Assembly (NCBI GenBank): GCA_026874595.1 | Contig: CM049320.1 | Span: forward strand, 31,034,214 to 31,098,213 | Direction: 5' to 3' | DNA length: 64,000 bases | DNA from: Sipunculus nudus | Taxonomy: Eukaryota; Annelida; Sipuncula; Golfingiida; Sipunculidae | The notes under the pieces: generated by a model | Told to the model about the DNA's origin: nothing | The model's database searches: none | The model's input: only the letters and a program-made list of their open reading frames with translations | Made by a program: the position numbers and the translations under genes | Part shown: one piece after another, positions 22,637 through 34,639 of the stretch | How positions within the stretch are numbered: the first letter of the stretch is position 1 | Layout of the letters: each line of letters begins with the position of its first letter

Positions 22637-25600
22637 AATAGCAAGAAGGTCCAACACAAGGTGTTGCTGTTCACGTACATGCGAGGGGGGTCCACGTTTC
22701 TTGGGGAACTATTTCACCAAAATCCCTCCGCCTGCTACTGGTTTGAGCCGTGCGAGGGGATGTACAAATCTCTCTATGGAACTCTACAAAGATGGCGGCC
22801 ACTGGATATATATTACTTCCAAACAGGGGCGAAACGGTATGTTTTAATTATATTATTTATATATTGGATGTTTATGACCATGCAATTTGTTTACTCACTC
22901 AACTTTCAGTAAACTTGAAATGGAGACAATGAAATGGTAATCTTAAATGATATTTGCAATTTTTTTTTCAGTTTTTCATTTGCTTTTATCTGGAAGTTTG
23001 TACAAGACAGCAAGTATATACATGGGCCATGAAAGCAACCCTGTTCATAACCATTCTATGTCGCCCTAATAAGACCACAATGAACTTGGGTTGGGATGAC
23101 CAGCATGCTGCCTGGTCCACTCCACATAAAAAAAACCCTGTAGGGATACAAGCCTGACAGTTACTCATGGGATAGTTCGTGCCCTGACATGGAAGGAAGT
23201 TTAATAGATAACTAATCACGTTAAAAACCTGCAAGCTCTCAGGACACTAGATGGAACCACAGATGAGAAATTGATAAGACTGTTGTCATTTGACGGTCTC
23301 AAAAATAGAGCGAAAAAATTGGTGAAAAATAGAAAAATATAGGTGGCGCCACCGGTCTTCAGCACCACATGAAATTAGTTATGATAAATTAATACACTAG
23401 GTTTCCGGACTCTAGATGAAACCCCCGTTGCGAAACTAATATCATTGATGTGATGTGTTAGTCTCAAAAAAAGCGAAATGTATATGCCACGACCCGTATT
23501 CAGGAACTGATAAAAATGGTCAAGGACAGGTAATATACTAGGTTAAAAGACACTAGATGAATCCACGGAAGAGAAACTGACACCACTGCTGTAACTTGAC
23601 AGTCTTAAATATAGGTGAAAATGCTTAAAAATTTAAGATAAAAATACAGGTGACGCCACCAGTCGTTATCAGCTGATGACACTGTCCATGATCGATAGGC
23701 AGAGCAAGAATGATTACAGTCCAAAAATTATTTACAGACATACGGGAGCTTTTTTTTTTTATTTTTTTACTTAAATAATTACACAAACAAGCGCCATTTA
23801 TTGGATACTAGAGGGTGCAGTAACCTCATTTCAGATTTCCAAGTAGATTTTTTAGGAACCCCCTAGACGTTCATCGCTTGCCGGAAATCTCGGATTTCGG
23901 CAATCTGTTTAGTCAGTCGTGGATGTCTGTTTGTTGCTTGCCGATTTCTGCAAGCTGGTTGGTCAGTCGCGGAAGTCTGTTTGTTGCTTGCCGGAAATCT
24001 TTGATTTCGGCAAGGAGGTTGGTCAGTCGCGGATGTCTGTTTGTCTGTTTGTCTGTTCCTTCTCTACAGGTTGCAATTTTGCAGCAATCGCTTTCAAATT
24101 TAGTTGGTGGAAAATTTAAAATGACAGGAGCCTATTGTTTTTGGTCAATATAGGTCAAAGGTCAAGGTCAATTTCATCAAAAGTTTGCAAAACGATGTTT
24201 TTTTTTATATCTGTGTTACTATTAGTCGTATCTACTTGAACTGTAGCTCATTTTAATCGTCATTCCAAGGCCTGTCTTCTGGTGTGTAGCTGACGCATGG
24301 TAACGCAATTTCGGGGAAAAGTGCTGATATTTTTCTCACTTTGTCAGTTTTAAAGCTACAGAGTTCTCGTTCTTTTGCATTAGGTAGCATTCAATTAGTA
24401 CTAATAGGTTGCATTAAAGTCTCGCAATATCTCGGATTAATTCACAAGTCATTTTTTTAATCTGCCGCTAGTGGGCGCTGGATGCATACCTCATCAACAT
24501 ATCATGTTTTGGCCACATCTCCAAAATTATAAGCCTTAATTACATAAACTAAAGCTTATTTTCTTACTCTGAGTCTTCTCCGTAATCTGGTTTAGTCATC
24601 TTGTTTCAATCTTGTGTCACTTTGTCAGTATGTCTGTCTTATAGTCAGTTGTCCTCAAATTCTCGTGCTTGCTGGTTCTTGCGTCTCACATATAGCATTC
24701 TACAGGCCACAGTTTTGAAAGAATCTTTTTGAAACTATAACATCTTATGTCGTACATTAATATCTCGAAATAAATTTTTCATTTTCCGGATATGGCCGCT
24801 AGGGGGCGCGACACATATCATTTTTAGCCGTATCTCCATAACTATAAACCTCAATTACATAAACTATAGTTTATTTTCTTCCTCTGATTCTTCTTCATAA
24901 CCTGAGTAAGTCAACTTGTCTCATTTCTGTGTCACTTTGTCAGTATGTCTGTCTGTTTGTCTGTTTTCCTGAAATTCTCCTATTGCTGGTTCTTGCATGT
25001 CTCACTTGGAATTTAATAGGGCAGAGATTTGAAAAATCATTTTAGACCTGGGACATCTTATGTCATACACTAATATCACGAAACGCATTCTTCGTCTTCA
25101 GGATATGTCCGCTAGAGGGCGCTGCAGTCGAACATCCCCAATAAAATATTATTTTGCCATATCTCCAAAACTACAAATCGCAATTACATAAATTATAACT
25201 TATTTTCTTCCTCTTATCCTTTTCCATAACCAGGTAAAGTTATCTGGTGTCAGTCTTGTCTCACATTGTCAGTACGTCTTTCTGTTCGTAACTTGTTGTC
25301 AGCTTTGTCTGCCTGTTTGTTATTTTGTCTGATATGTCATTCTACGGGGCACAACTTCTCAGCAATAGCCCTGAGAATCATTCCATTGATAGAAAACCGA
25401 CAGTATCTTCTAATTGTCCGTCTGTCTATCATTTCAATTTCCGGCAAGCGTTCGACCTATGGTCGTCTAGTCTGTCTATCTGTCTATCTGTTTTTGTCTG
25501 CCTGTCTGTCTGTTCCCTCTCTACAGGTCGCACTTTTGCAGCAATCACTTTTAAACTTACACAATTGATGGAAAATATAAAATGACAGGAGCCTATTGTT

Positions 25601-27915
25601 TTGGGCAATAAAGGTTCAAGGTCAAGGTCATCAAAAGTTTAGAAAATGATTTTTTCTTCATATCATTGTCACCATTAGTTGTATCTACTTGAACTGTAGC
25701 TCATTTTAATCGCCATTTCAAGGCCTTTCTTCTCGTGTGCAGCTGACTCAAATTGGTCGTAACCGTGGTTACATATTTTCGGGGAAAAGTCATGATATAA
25801 AAAAATAAATGATCTCATTTTTCTAACTTTGTCAGTTTTAAAGCCAGAGAGGTCTAGTTTTCTGCTTCAGGTAGTATTCAATAAGTGCTATTTGATTATA
25901 TTAAAAGTCTCGCAATATTTTGTACAATATCTCGTTAAACGAGATATTTCGAGATATCACTATGTGGTAGACTAGAGTCCACAATTATGCAGAAATCATT
26001 TTGAAACTGATATATCTTATGTCTGACATTAATCTCTAGAAACTGATTTTTCAGTGGGGGCCGCTAGGGAGTGCTGCACATGACCCTCCCTAACATATCA
26101 TTTTTTTTTTGCCATATCTCCATAATTACAGAAACTATGGCTTATTTTCTTTCCCTTGGTCTTCTAATTAACCTGAGAAAGTCATTTGGTCTCATTCTTG
26201 TTTCACTTTGTTAGAATGTCTGTCTGTTTGTCAGTTGTCCTCAAATTTGCCTGCTTGCTGGTTCTTGTGTCTAACATATAGCATTCTACAGGCCATAGTT
26301 TTGAAGGAATACCTTTTGAAACAGGTACATGTTATGTCTTACACTGATATCTTGAAACAGATTCTTCATTTTCCGGATATTGCCGCTAGGGGGCGCTGGA
26401 CACGAGCTTCCCAAATATTAAATTTTATTTTCTTCTTCTGAGTCTTATCCATAACCTGGTAAAGTTATCTGGTCTAAAGTTTGTTACTTTGTCAGTATGT
26501 CTGTATGTTTGTCAGTTGTTGTCAGCAGGCCTAACTTTTCACCAGTCGCTCTGAAAGTCACTCAATTGTTAGAAAACCAACAGTTTGTTCTGTCTGTCCG
26601 TCTGTTTGTCATTTCAACTTCCGGCAAGCGTTCGACCTATTTGGCGTTCGGCGTTTGACCATGGGTAATGATTTGTGCGTTGATAAACGACAGACGGACG
26701 TAATTTTTATGTTATAAATTACATTACATTTAATTATATAATATTATATTATATTATTTTATATTATATTATATTATATTATATCATGTTATATTACATA
26801 GATGTAACATTATATTAGATTATATTAGTTATCAAAGGATATATAATGGGGAACAATAATACAGGAATGATCAGTATCTTATTCGCCATGAGAATAATGA
26901 AAATGGATGCATCTTTTTACATTTATTTTACAAAGTAGTATTTTTATTATTTGATTTAACTAATTACATCTACTTAATCCCTTATAGGAAGCAAACGGAA
27001 GAAGAAATCAAGTTTTTGGCCACCGAGTTACGAGACATCTTGAACTCTGACCTTGACCGCCTGCCTCTCCAGATTTTGAACAGTCGCTGGTCTAACCCAC
27101 AACTCACAAGCGCTACGACAATGTACCGTAGCTGCCTTAAAAAATCAAAAATAACTCCCCAGTTAGGGCTGGAAAAATGCGAAGCCTACATTAAAAAGGT
27201 GTGCAAACACGGATTTTCCAGTAATACATGGCAGGAATGCTCGGAGATTGTCACGAAAGCGAATACTCACGCAAACAGCAAGCGACCTCTACCGGACACA
27301 GTTCACAGATATTCGATGTGCCTGAAAAATATAAAGGCACGGACAGACAGGTGTTTTCCGTATTTATACAATAAATGTGCTAACAGAAGTATATCGGCCG
27401 TGAAAGTAATTCGTATGCATATGGGGACAATAAAAGAAATGTTGCGTTTAGACCCTACCATTAAGGTAGTTCATAGTATACGCGATCCAAGAGGAATTAT
27501 CAACTCTAGAAACAAAATCAAAGTCTTGGCCAAAGTGGCTAACAATGATATGGTAACAGAGGCAAAATATTTATGTGACAAAATGGTAACTGATATTAAA
27601 ATCCGAAAAGAACTTGAGAAAGCCTTTCCTGACAATTTTGTAACCGTGAGATACGAAGACTTTGCAGATGAGCCAGAGAAGTTTGCGCCGAAGCTTTACT
27701 TTCAGTTAAAGATTCCTTTTCATGAAGCCCTCGAGAAGTGGATTGTACAGAACACCCAGGGAAATACAAATAAGAAAGGACTTTTCTCAACCAAGAGGAA
27801 AAATTCCTCAATGGTAGCTTCAAAATGGAAGCGAGAGATACCTCATGAAACTGCAATGCAAATGGGACTTGTGTGCAAAGAACTGCTTGATGAAATGAAG
27901 TATGACTTTGAGTAG
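22637..27915 (+). CDS. Carbohydrate sulfotransferase (CHST1-like), two 3' exons
   Basis: Exon A is 22637-22836 (acceptor TTCTTCAG, donor GTATGT, ends phase 2) and exon B is 26988-27915 (acceptor CTTATAG). They join in frame to give 375 residues and a stop. LFTYMRGGSTFLGELF is the 5'-phosphosulfate loop that grips PAPS, and VVHSIRDPRGIINSR is the 3'-phosphate-binding site. FEPCEGMY is also typical of the Gal/GlcNAc 6-O-sulfotransferase family. These are Golgi type II membrane enzymes that sulfate glycans such as keratan-sulfate-like chains; the substrate here is unknown. Exon B has a Cys-rich middle (about residues 105-190) with several KC/CxxK segments. The N-terminal anchor and start codon are missing, so at least one upstream exon lies left of 22637. 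AATAAA lies at about 28169. Confidence 0.88.
23230..23720. repeat. Three tandem copies of a roughly 155-bp repeat
   Basis: GGACACTAGATGGAACC, GGACTCTAGATGAAACC and AGACACTAGATGAATCC start successive units at about 23240, 23407 and 23548. The first unit carries the perfect palindrome GGTGGCGCCACC at about 23343. A related single copy with the same palindrome lies at about 32320-32460. It is inside the sulfotransferase intron. Confidence 0.65.
23876..24045. repeat. Three short tandem copies (about 50-60 bp)
   Basis: The unit runs from CTTGCCGGAAATCT through a GATTTCGGCAA palindrome-like segment to GGTCAGTCGCGGATGTCTGT and is repeated three times. The middle copy is shortened. Confidence 0.75.
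24060..26640. repeat. Long tandem array of roughly 320-bp units with CTCF-like cores
   Basis: Recurring blocks include CCATATCTCCAAAACTA, ACATAAACTATAGTTTATT, CACTTTGTCAGTATGTCTGT and GCCGCTAGGGGGCGCT, at spacings of 331, 313, 952 (about three units) and 322 bp. A larger duplication of about 1.45 kb is superimposed: the segment beginning CTCTACAGGT and TTTTGCAGCAATC, then AATGACAGGAGCCTATTGTTTT, occurs at about 24062 and 25512. The array fills most of the sulfotransferase intron. Confidence 0.8.
24465..26397 (+). promoter_or_regulatory. Five CTCF-like motifs, same orientation
   Basis: The cores are CCGCTAGTGGGCGCT (24465), CCGCTAGGGGGCGCG (24796), CCGCTAGAGGGCGCT (25109), CCGCTAGGGAGTGCT (26061) and CCGCTAGGGGGCGCT (26383). 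The CTCF consensus, known from vertebrates and flies, is close to CCACTAGGGGGCGCT. All five point the same way, one per repeat unit. That the animal's CTCF binds them is inference. Confidence 0.4.
26735..26835. repeat. (ATATT)n-type simple repeat
   Basis: Imperfect pentamer repeats of TATAT and ATTATAT type, about 100 bp, just left of exon B. Confidence 0.8.
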
Positions 27916-27919
27916 GCCA

Positions 27920-30900
27920 AAGCAAGGACCTTGTTTCTTGGTTGGGACACGTATCCCTCATTTTTTTTAGGAAAGGGAGACAAAGTGTACTTTTTATTAA
28001 CCCCGGCAAAACCATCAAACAGTAGGATTACGTTACCATATTCGTAAAGCAGCCATCATCAGGTCACATGACCAGTCAAGTGAATCCTCATTTAAACAAC
28101 TTCAGCAGTCACTTTCTCATTTAATTCATAGTTGGAGTGAAAGAAAAGAGAGCCGAGATAAAAAAAAAAATAAATCCAGTTATTCTTCTGCCTTATTTGG
28201 TAAATTCATGTGATTTTTACTGACTAAGAGTACATAAAAGTGAAATGGAGGTGATTCCTATTAAGATCTTATAAACCCTTTGTATTGGATGTATAGCCTA
28301 GTTTATCCACAAGCTGTTTGTAAAAACGGTATGGGCGCCCATGTTGACAAGCAGAAAAAGAACAATTAAACATTTTATTAACACACAAAAACCTTAATTA
28401 TTAAAAAAATCTGGGGTCAATTTGATCCCTCATTACACACATTATACCGAAAAAGATATCTGGCAGCACACATGGGCTCCATTCTGGTAACCAGTCTGTG
28501 TACAACACCGGCGACTATCTAAGGCCCGGCGTCTAATTAAGGAAATACGGTAACTAAAGTTTATAGGTCGACACTAATTGCAAAATGGCAATCGCAAAAC
28601 TATGGCTGGTCCGACTTATCATCTGATGCCCGTATTGAATGTGTTTGGATACCCCCCCCCCCCCCCAGTTATAAACACGTATATAAACAAAACCAACAGC
28701 GTGTGGATTGTAGGAATGGCGTCTATTTTTAAGAAAGGTTCAAGGGATTTTCTTTTGATAACATCCGTCGTATATCGAAATAGGACCTTACAAGCTCATA
28801 AATAAATTATGCTTTATTATTTTTTTTTATATTTTGATGATAGACTAGGATCAGTTTCATCCAAGGTTTTACATACTCTTTGCTGAAGAAAAATGGCAAC
28901 CTCTAACATCATGACATATATCGAGGGAACACTAAATCACTGAGCGATTTTTTATTAACCGACTGTCAAAAAAAAAAAAAAATTAAGGAACTCCGTTCCA
29001 AGCTACTCCTGAGGGCACCCCTTAAACAAAATTTGAATGAAATTAATTGATATTTATTAACTCAGGCTTGACGAGGAACAGGCCAACACTGTAATACGGG
29101 GAAACTGTCCGAAAGCAATCACTCGAAGATATATCGAAGTTAAACTAATAAACCAACCTCAAGGAAATAGGATACTATTTATGAAGGTCAAAATGATGTC
29201 CATATTTCTCGTCAATTGAGAGGAAGACGATCTTAAAAGACTGACACCCTTAAAACAGCATATCCTAGTTGTGATCTCGAACGCTTGATTTAAAGAGTTC
29301 TAAAATACATTATTCATTGTTGAGCTAGTTTTCTGATTCATTCTTTCTCTTAAAAAGTTTATTATAACATGATTGAAGGGTCATTGTAATGAGGGGTCCA
29401 TCACCCAAGGCCCTATTATTAATGGCATAGAATTAAGAATAAAAACAATAGAAGTTGAATTATATGTTCACAATCACCTATTCCGCAATGGAAGCCTCCC
29501 ACCGAACACGGGTTGTTCATAGGCAGAATTCCGGTGAAAAATCATTACATTTAAAAGTAAGGCTTATAAATTTCTATTAAGGTGTTGTCACATTTCGAGA
29601 TTCATTGTCAACCCAATTAAAGGTTAAATATCTCAAATTCCCTAAAAGATGACAAAATATCACTGTCTTAGAAGCATTTGGTCTTTTTTTTCATATAAAT
29701 GTCATAATAAAGGTAGACATAATGCACGTAGAGCGTGGTGGGGAAAAGGAACAGCGCTTGACAGGTGACCGCAAGGTTTGTTGGTTCCCGCCCCTTTCTG
29801 ACCGCCGTCTACGCTAAAACTCCTAGCCAAAGTCTTTACCACAAGGGTGCGCTCTCTCGACCCAGGAGTGAATAGGTACATGGTCATGGGCGGCAGGCAA
29901 ATGCAGAACGGGTAACGTTCTAGCGGTATTGCTGCTTGGGTTGTATTCTCCCCGGACCAAAAGACCAAAAAAAGCAAAATTACACTTCTTAGACACTATA
30001 TTTAATACACAAAAACAAGCATACACTCAAAAGTCTGTGAGGTTTGGCGCCTGTATTTAGCATCCTCATACAAATACCAGCCAAAACATATCACAAAACC
30101 CACAAAGAGAAAATAAAAAAAAAACCTTGTATAAATGTATATATGTGGATGTTTTATTTTGCTAATAGAGAAAATACGACATCTCTACTAACAATTATTT
30201 TAACAGAAAAAAATAGTTATGTAGAATAGAACTAGAATATTGTCATAATAGCAAAAAAATCCCTTGAATAAAAATGAACAAGCATATATGCACAAAAAAA
30301 AACACCCTTTGCATGACCGTATTTTAGACAGCCTGCAACGTTTCTTGTGGACCGCGCCCTATCGCACATAACATTCATCTTCAAAATCATGTTTAGTCGG
30401 TAAATAAACACAGAGCGCTCTCTCCTACACCTAACCTGGAACAGTTTCTTGGATCCTCTGGTGCGGGGCTTGGCGTGGCATACAAAAAATAGTCTATCAG
30501 TATCTTCTATTTTCGCGTTAAATATATCGGATCACCCAAAACCGACTCAATCCGTCAAACTATGTCGTTGCCGAGGGAGTGAGTGCGGGCCGGATTTTCC
30601 GGAGACCTGTTTCTCGCTCGAGCTCCGATTTCACTTTCAGTCAGTCAGTCAATTTTTCCTGCTCAATACGTTTGTATCCTTTAGGATTCATGAACTTTTG
30701 ATCAGATCAAACGGCCGAACCCGGACAGCTTTAGCCAAACTTCGTATGTTCAGAATGCTTGCAAAACGGACGCAGGAAAATCGAGTATTCTTTCATATGA
30801 CAAAAAACCTCATCCGCAAGTGTCAGGGAGGATTTAAAACAAATGGGTGTTTGTTCCTCTCATTCAGTAAAATGACATGTTTGAACCTCTCGCTGATCAC
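27920..30900. other. Intergenic sequence right of the sulfotransferase gene
   Basis: No further gene is recognised. A poly-C run lies at about 28652-28667. A GC-richer block at about 29720-29960 could be a dispersed repeat. A 168-codon plus-strand open frame at 30449-30955 has no family resemblance. Confidence 0.4.
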
Positions 30901-30916
30901 CTGGCGGAATATGAGT

Positions 30917-33900
30917 GGCCCTGATACAACTGATGATGTAATATTCATCTTATAATGTGAAATTAACCGATGATGTAATAAAAAATTAACCGATAATGTA
31001 ACACAAACTGATAACGTAATGACAAATTAACGTGCTTTCTTGTATATTTTTGACACATGAACAAGTTTCATGTCACAAAACAAATATCTGCTTTCTAACA
31101 AAAAAAAAATATAAATAAATAAATAAAAAATAACACAGCGTGCATCATCTGCACAATTAACATTATTACATGTAAACTAGGGACTTATAAGTTTCGATTC
31201 TCAGCTGAATTCGTCTAAAGGATATTTTTTAGCTTTATCAAAATGTGGGTCCTGTGACCTTGACCATTGACCCTGTGACCAAAATGTCTGAGAATTTAAA
31301 GTCCTTGAACTCACAGAATGTTGATTTTCATAACAATCTTTTAAAATAAGGTCGGTTAATGAAGTCGGTGCAGTGACCCTAACCTCTGACCAGGTAACTT
31401 CAAAATCTACAGATTTCTTTCACTTTTGGTAGGTAAGCCATATGTGAAAGATGGAAGGTTTGGGATGAAAAGTTCGATATACAATGCATCCACAATCTTT
31501 TTATAGATGTGGGTCCTGTGACCTTCACCCTTGACCCCGGAACCCCAAAAATCAAAATGATTCTTACATTAGTAGTGGGTCAATAATAGATCATGTTTGT
31601 AGCCAATCAGTTATCCAAAACAGAGTTTTCCTCAAAAAACTAATTTGTGAATGGATTTGCCGTGACTTTGACCTTTGACCCTGTGACCCCAAATTCGAAA
31701 AGAATTTTTCCCTAATTAGCAGGTGAGGAATACCTGAAAGATGGAAGGTCTGTTATAAAAAGTTTGTCTTAAAATGAATCCGCAATCTTTTAAAAGAAGA
31801 GGGTTCTGTGACCTTGACCTTTTACCACATAAAACCCAAAATGATAGCGTTCTCACTTTAATGGTGGGTCATATATAAGTGAAGTTTGAAACCAATATGT
31901 AAAACCAAACTGGAGTTATCATCTGGAAACTAATTTGTGTACAGATGGCCCTTGTGCCCTTAAACTTTGATCCAAAATTCAATAAGGGCCTTCCCTTATT
32001 GGCACGCCTGCTATATGCGCAAGATGGTAGGTTACGGATGAAAGGTTTGGCTTACAATGCATTCATGGTCTTTTTAAATCAGTGGGTCTTGTGACCTTGA
32101 CTTTTGACCTGATAGAAACAAAATTAGTAGGGTTCTTGCTTGAGTTGTTGGCCATACATACGTTTGAAATACATATGTCAATTCAAACTGGAGTATTCAT
32201 CTTGAGACAAATTTGTTGATGGCAGGACGGACAGACAGACGAATAGACGGAAGTACAGGGCGATTACCTGTACTTATGATCAATACAAACACCACGTTTC
32301 GGAACACTTTATGAAACCATGCCTCAGAAACTGCCATGATTGCTGTCATTTTATTGTCTAAATAACAGAAAACAATCTTAGAAATTAGAAAACAGTTACA
32401 GGTGGCGCCACCAATTTTTCTTGAACTGATAATACTAGTCATAGTCAATATAAAAGGAAAGATTCATGACAATCCATGCATTAATTATCAAGATACTTGA
32501 GGTTTTGTATTAAATTTTAATTATTCTGGGGATACCTACAAGTCCCATTGTTCTGTGGATATATGTCGCAGTGATCTAATTTAAGGTTTCCAAGGAAATA
32601 TATTATTAACCGCTATAAATATTTACTAAGAAGCTTCAGGAGTTACGATCTGTGCCTTGCTTAATGACGAACGATGGACTAAGCGCGGTACCTATATCTC
32701 AGTTGACTTTCAGTCCCCCGAGCTAAAATGAAGAAAATTAGAGCAGCCCTTCGAAACTGTTGACTTTACAAGTGCATAATTTTTAACATGTTGGGCTGTT
32801 TATATACATTTATTATTCACTCTATGTAACTATTGTTACACCGGTAAAGATGTGAACGTCCAGATTCTTTTAAGAATCAATCAAACTGGCTGAACTCATA
32901 CATACGTACACTAAAAAAGGAATAAGACCAGTGTTAACAAACAATAATATATATTAAAAAAGTTACTTACATTTTCTGGAGAGAGGCTCCTTCTACACCA
33001 ATGATGAATATAATCACATAAATACACCGAGTCCAATCATGACGGCAACGGCAAAAGGCAATATTTTGGCAGGCACAAATTTATCTTAAAGGAATGAAGT
33101 TTTTTTTTTCGTGTTAATTGAACATGCTTTAAAGGCGATTAGGATTATTTAAACTAAGATTTCCCAGTAATTATTGTATTTTATGTTTTGAAATTGAATA
33201 AATTTACAAATCCTAGAAAGCTCTTTCAGCTGTGAAAGGCTGGAGGAGTCATGTATATTTGCTTCATATTTACGCAGTTTGATTGACTGTGTTGATTGTA
33301 CTCAGAAATTACAACTGTTCAGTTTGCAAAAACACAGAAATCGTAAGCGTTAGACAAAAAAAGTCTTACTAAATATCAAAGTAGGTCATAAGTAAATTAT
33401 CCAGCATGCATAAAGGAAATCAGGTCACTGTGACCTATATTATGCGAGTTTCGCATATTTGTGTGTTTTAAGCAATTATGAATATTTATATCAATGTTCT
33501 TGGCTGTTAAACAAAAATAAATGTTCACCCCCTGATAGAAACATTGTTAATCATTTGCTCATATAACATTGTTCAGAAATGGAGAAATCGGCCCAGCCAG
33601 TGCTTTAGAACTGTTGCAAACACAATTGTGAAATTTAAACATTTGCTGTTAATAAATGAAATTCATACTTTAGTAATCTTTCTGAGATCCTAAGTTCTGA
33701 TGTCCTTAGTTGAGATATATATATAATCATATTACACGATATGAAAAGTGCGACGCATAAGGGACCGCGATTTGTGGTCAAATGGACACCAAATGGAATA
33801 CCAAATGGATAACCTATGGTCAACTAATGCATATAATGGACTGCTGGGTTCATGAAAAGTGCGAAAGGTTTCACATATCGGGTTATCATTGGATTCAAAG

Positions 33901-34232
33901 GGGCTTCTTTGGAATGTTCGGGTTAGCTAAAGCGTTTTTATAACACCAGTTAATTTTGTTTAACATTAACGGTTTGGTAATTTTGTGACATTTCGGGTAA
34001 TTTCGTATTTTCCGTTATCGGTTGGCAAATATTGTTACATTATCCGTTGATTTTGTATTACATTATTGGTTAGTGTTACATTATCGGTTATTTTTTAACT
34101 ACATTATCGAATTGTATCACATTATTAGTCAATTTGTGATTACTTTATCAGTTTGTGTTACAATTTCTATTTACATTATCGGATAATGTTACATTATAAG
34201 ATGATTATTACATTATCAGTTCTAACAGGCCC
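30917..34232. mobile_element. 3.3-kb segment with inverted termini and GATAATGTAA subterminal repeats
   Basis: The left end reads GGCCCTGATACAACTGATGA then TGTAATATTCATCTTATAAT. The right end, reverse-complemented, reads GGGCCTGTTAGAACTGATAA then TGTAATAATCATCTTATAAT. Both ends continue inward as tandem variants of AACCGATAATGTAACA (to about 31030 on the left, from about 33950 on the right). This looks like a non-autonomous DNA transposon with long, repeat-bearing inverted termini. I saw no transposase and no clear target duplication, so the superfamily is open. Confidence 0.6.
31240..32210. repeat. Tandem repeat units carrying TGACCTTGACCTTTGACC-like motifs
   Basis: Phrases of the form TGTGACCTTGACCATTGACC recur at about 31253, 31518, 31666, 31808 and 32093. 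Between them are shared blocks such as AAGATGGAAGGT and GTGGGTCATA, with a unit of about 280-300 bp. The motif contains the nuclear-receptor half-site AGGTCA on the minus strand. It lies inside the 3.3-kb segment with inverted termini. Confidence 0.65.
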
Positions 34233-34468
34233 TTGATCGGTTAGTCTTTTGGGGCTGGAATAGCGACCAGTTATACGACAGTGATAAAACAAAAGCAGTG
34301 GTGAGGAAGTAGGTCAGTCTTTACAAGAAGTTTCGTGAAATCTTGATTTGCGATATTGTATATGTACGAAAGCTTGATATGTGTATTGACATTTTTATGC
34401 ATGTGAACCCTCATCTTCAATACAAAATGCTTGTTATGGTGTTCAACCAGACTCTCTTCCCCGTGCAG

Positions 34469-34630
34469 CGGACCCTGAGCTTTCCGTTTTATTACACTGG
34501 ACTGACTGATAAAGCCACAGTCTCCGAGCAAGCACAGGATTATGCTGTCTATACACTTGACCCAAATTATAACATACACGTCAATGTGAATCTGGCACCA
34601 AACAATATCACATGGTTCTTAATAGAGTAA
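34469..34630 (+). CDS. Terminal exon of an unrecognised protein
   Basis: A good acceptor (CTCTTCCCCGTGCAG) precedes 54 codons ending in TAA. AATAAA follows at about 34720. The peptide begins RTLSFPFYYTGLTDKA, contains NYNIHVNVNL and ends NNITWFLIE. The alternating hydrophobic pattern suggests a beta-sandwich C-terminus, as found at the end of some secreted glycosidases, but I could not name the family. Upstream exons were not found; the 3.3-kb mobile segment ends 240 bp to the left and may sit in the intron. Confidence 0.45.
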   Translation, partial: RTLSFPFYYTGLTDKATVSEQAQDYAVYTLDPNYNIHVNVNLAPNNITWFLIE

Positions 34631-34639
34631 CCATGTGAT

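Noticed and set aside
29720-29960. GC-richer block that might be a tRNA-derived SINE
   Set aside because: I could not find convincing A and B boxes or a tail, and there is no second copy in the window.
30449-30955. 168-codon plus-strand open frame
   Set aside because: No recognisable domain, signal peptide or splice context, and it overlaps the terminus of the 3.3-kb element.
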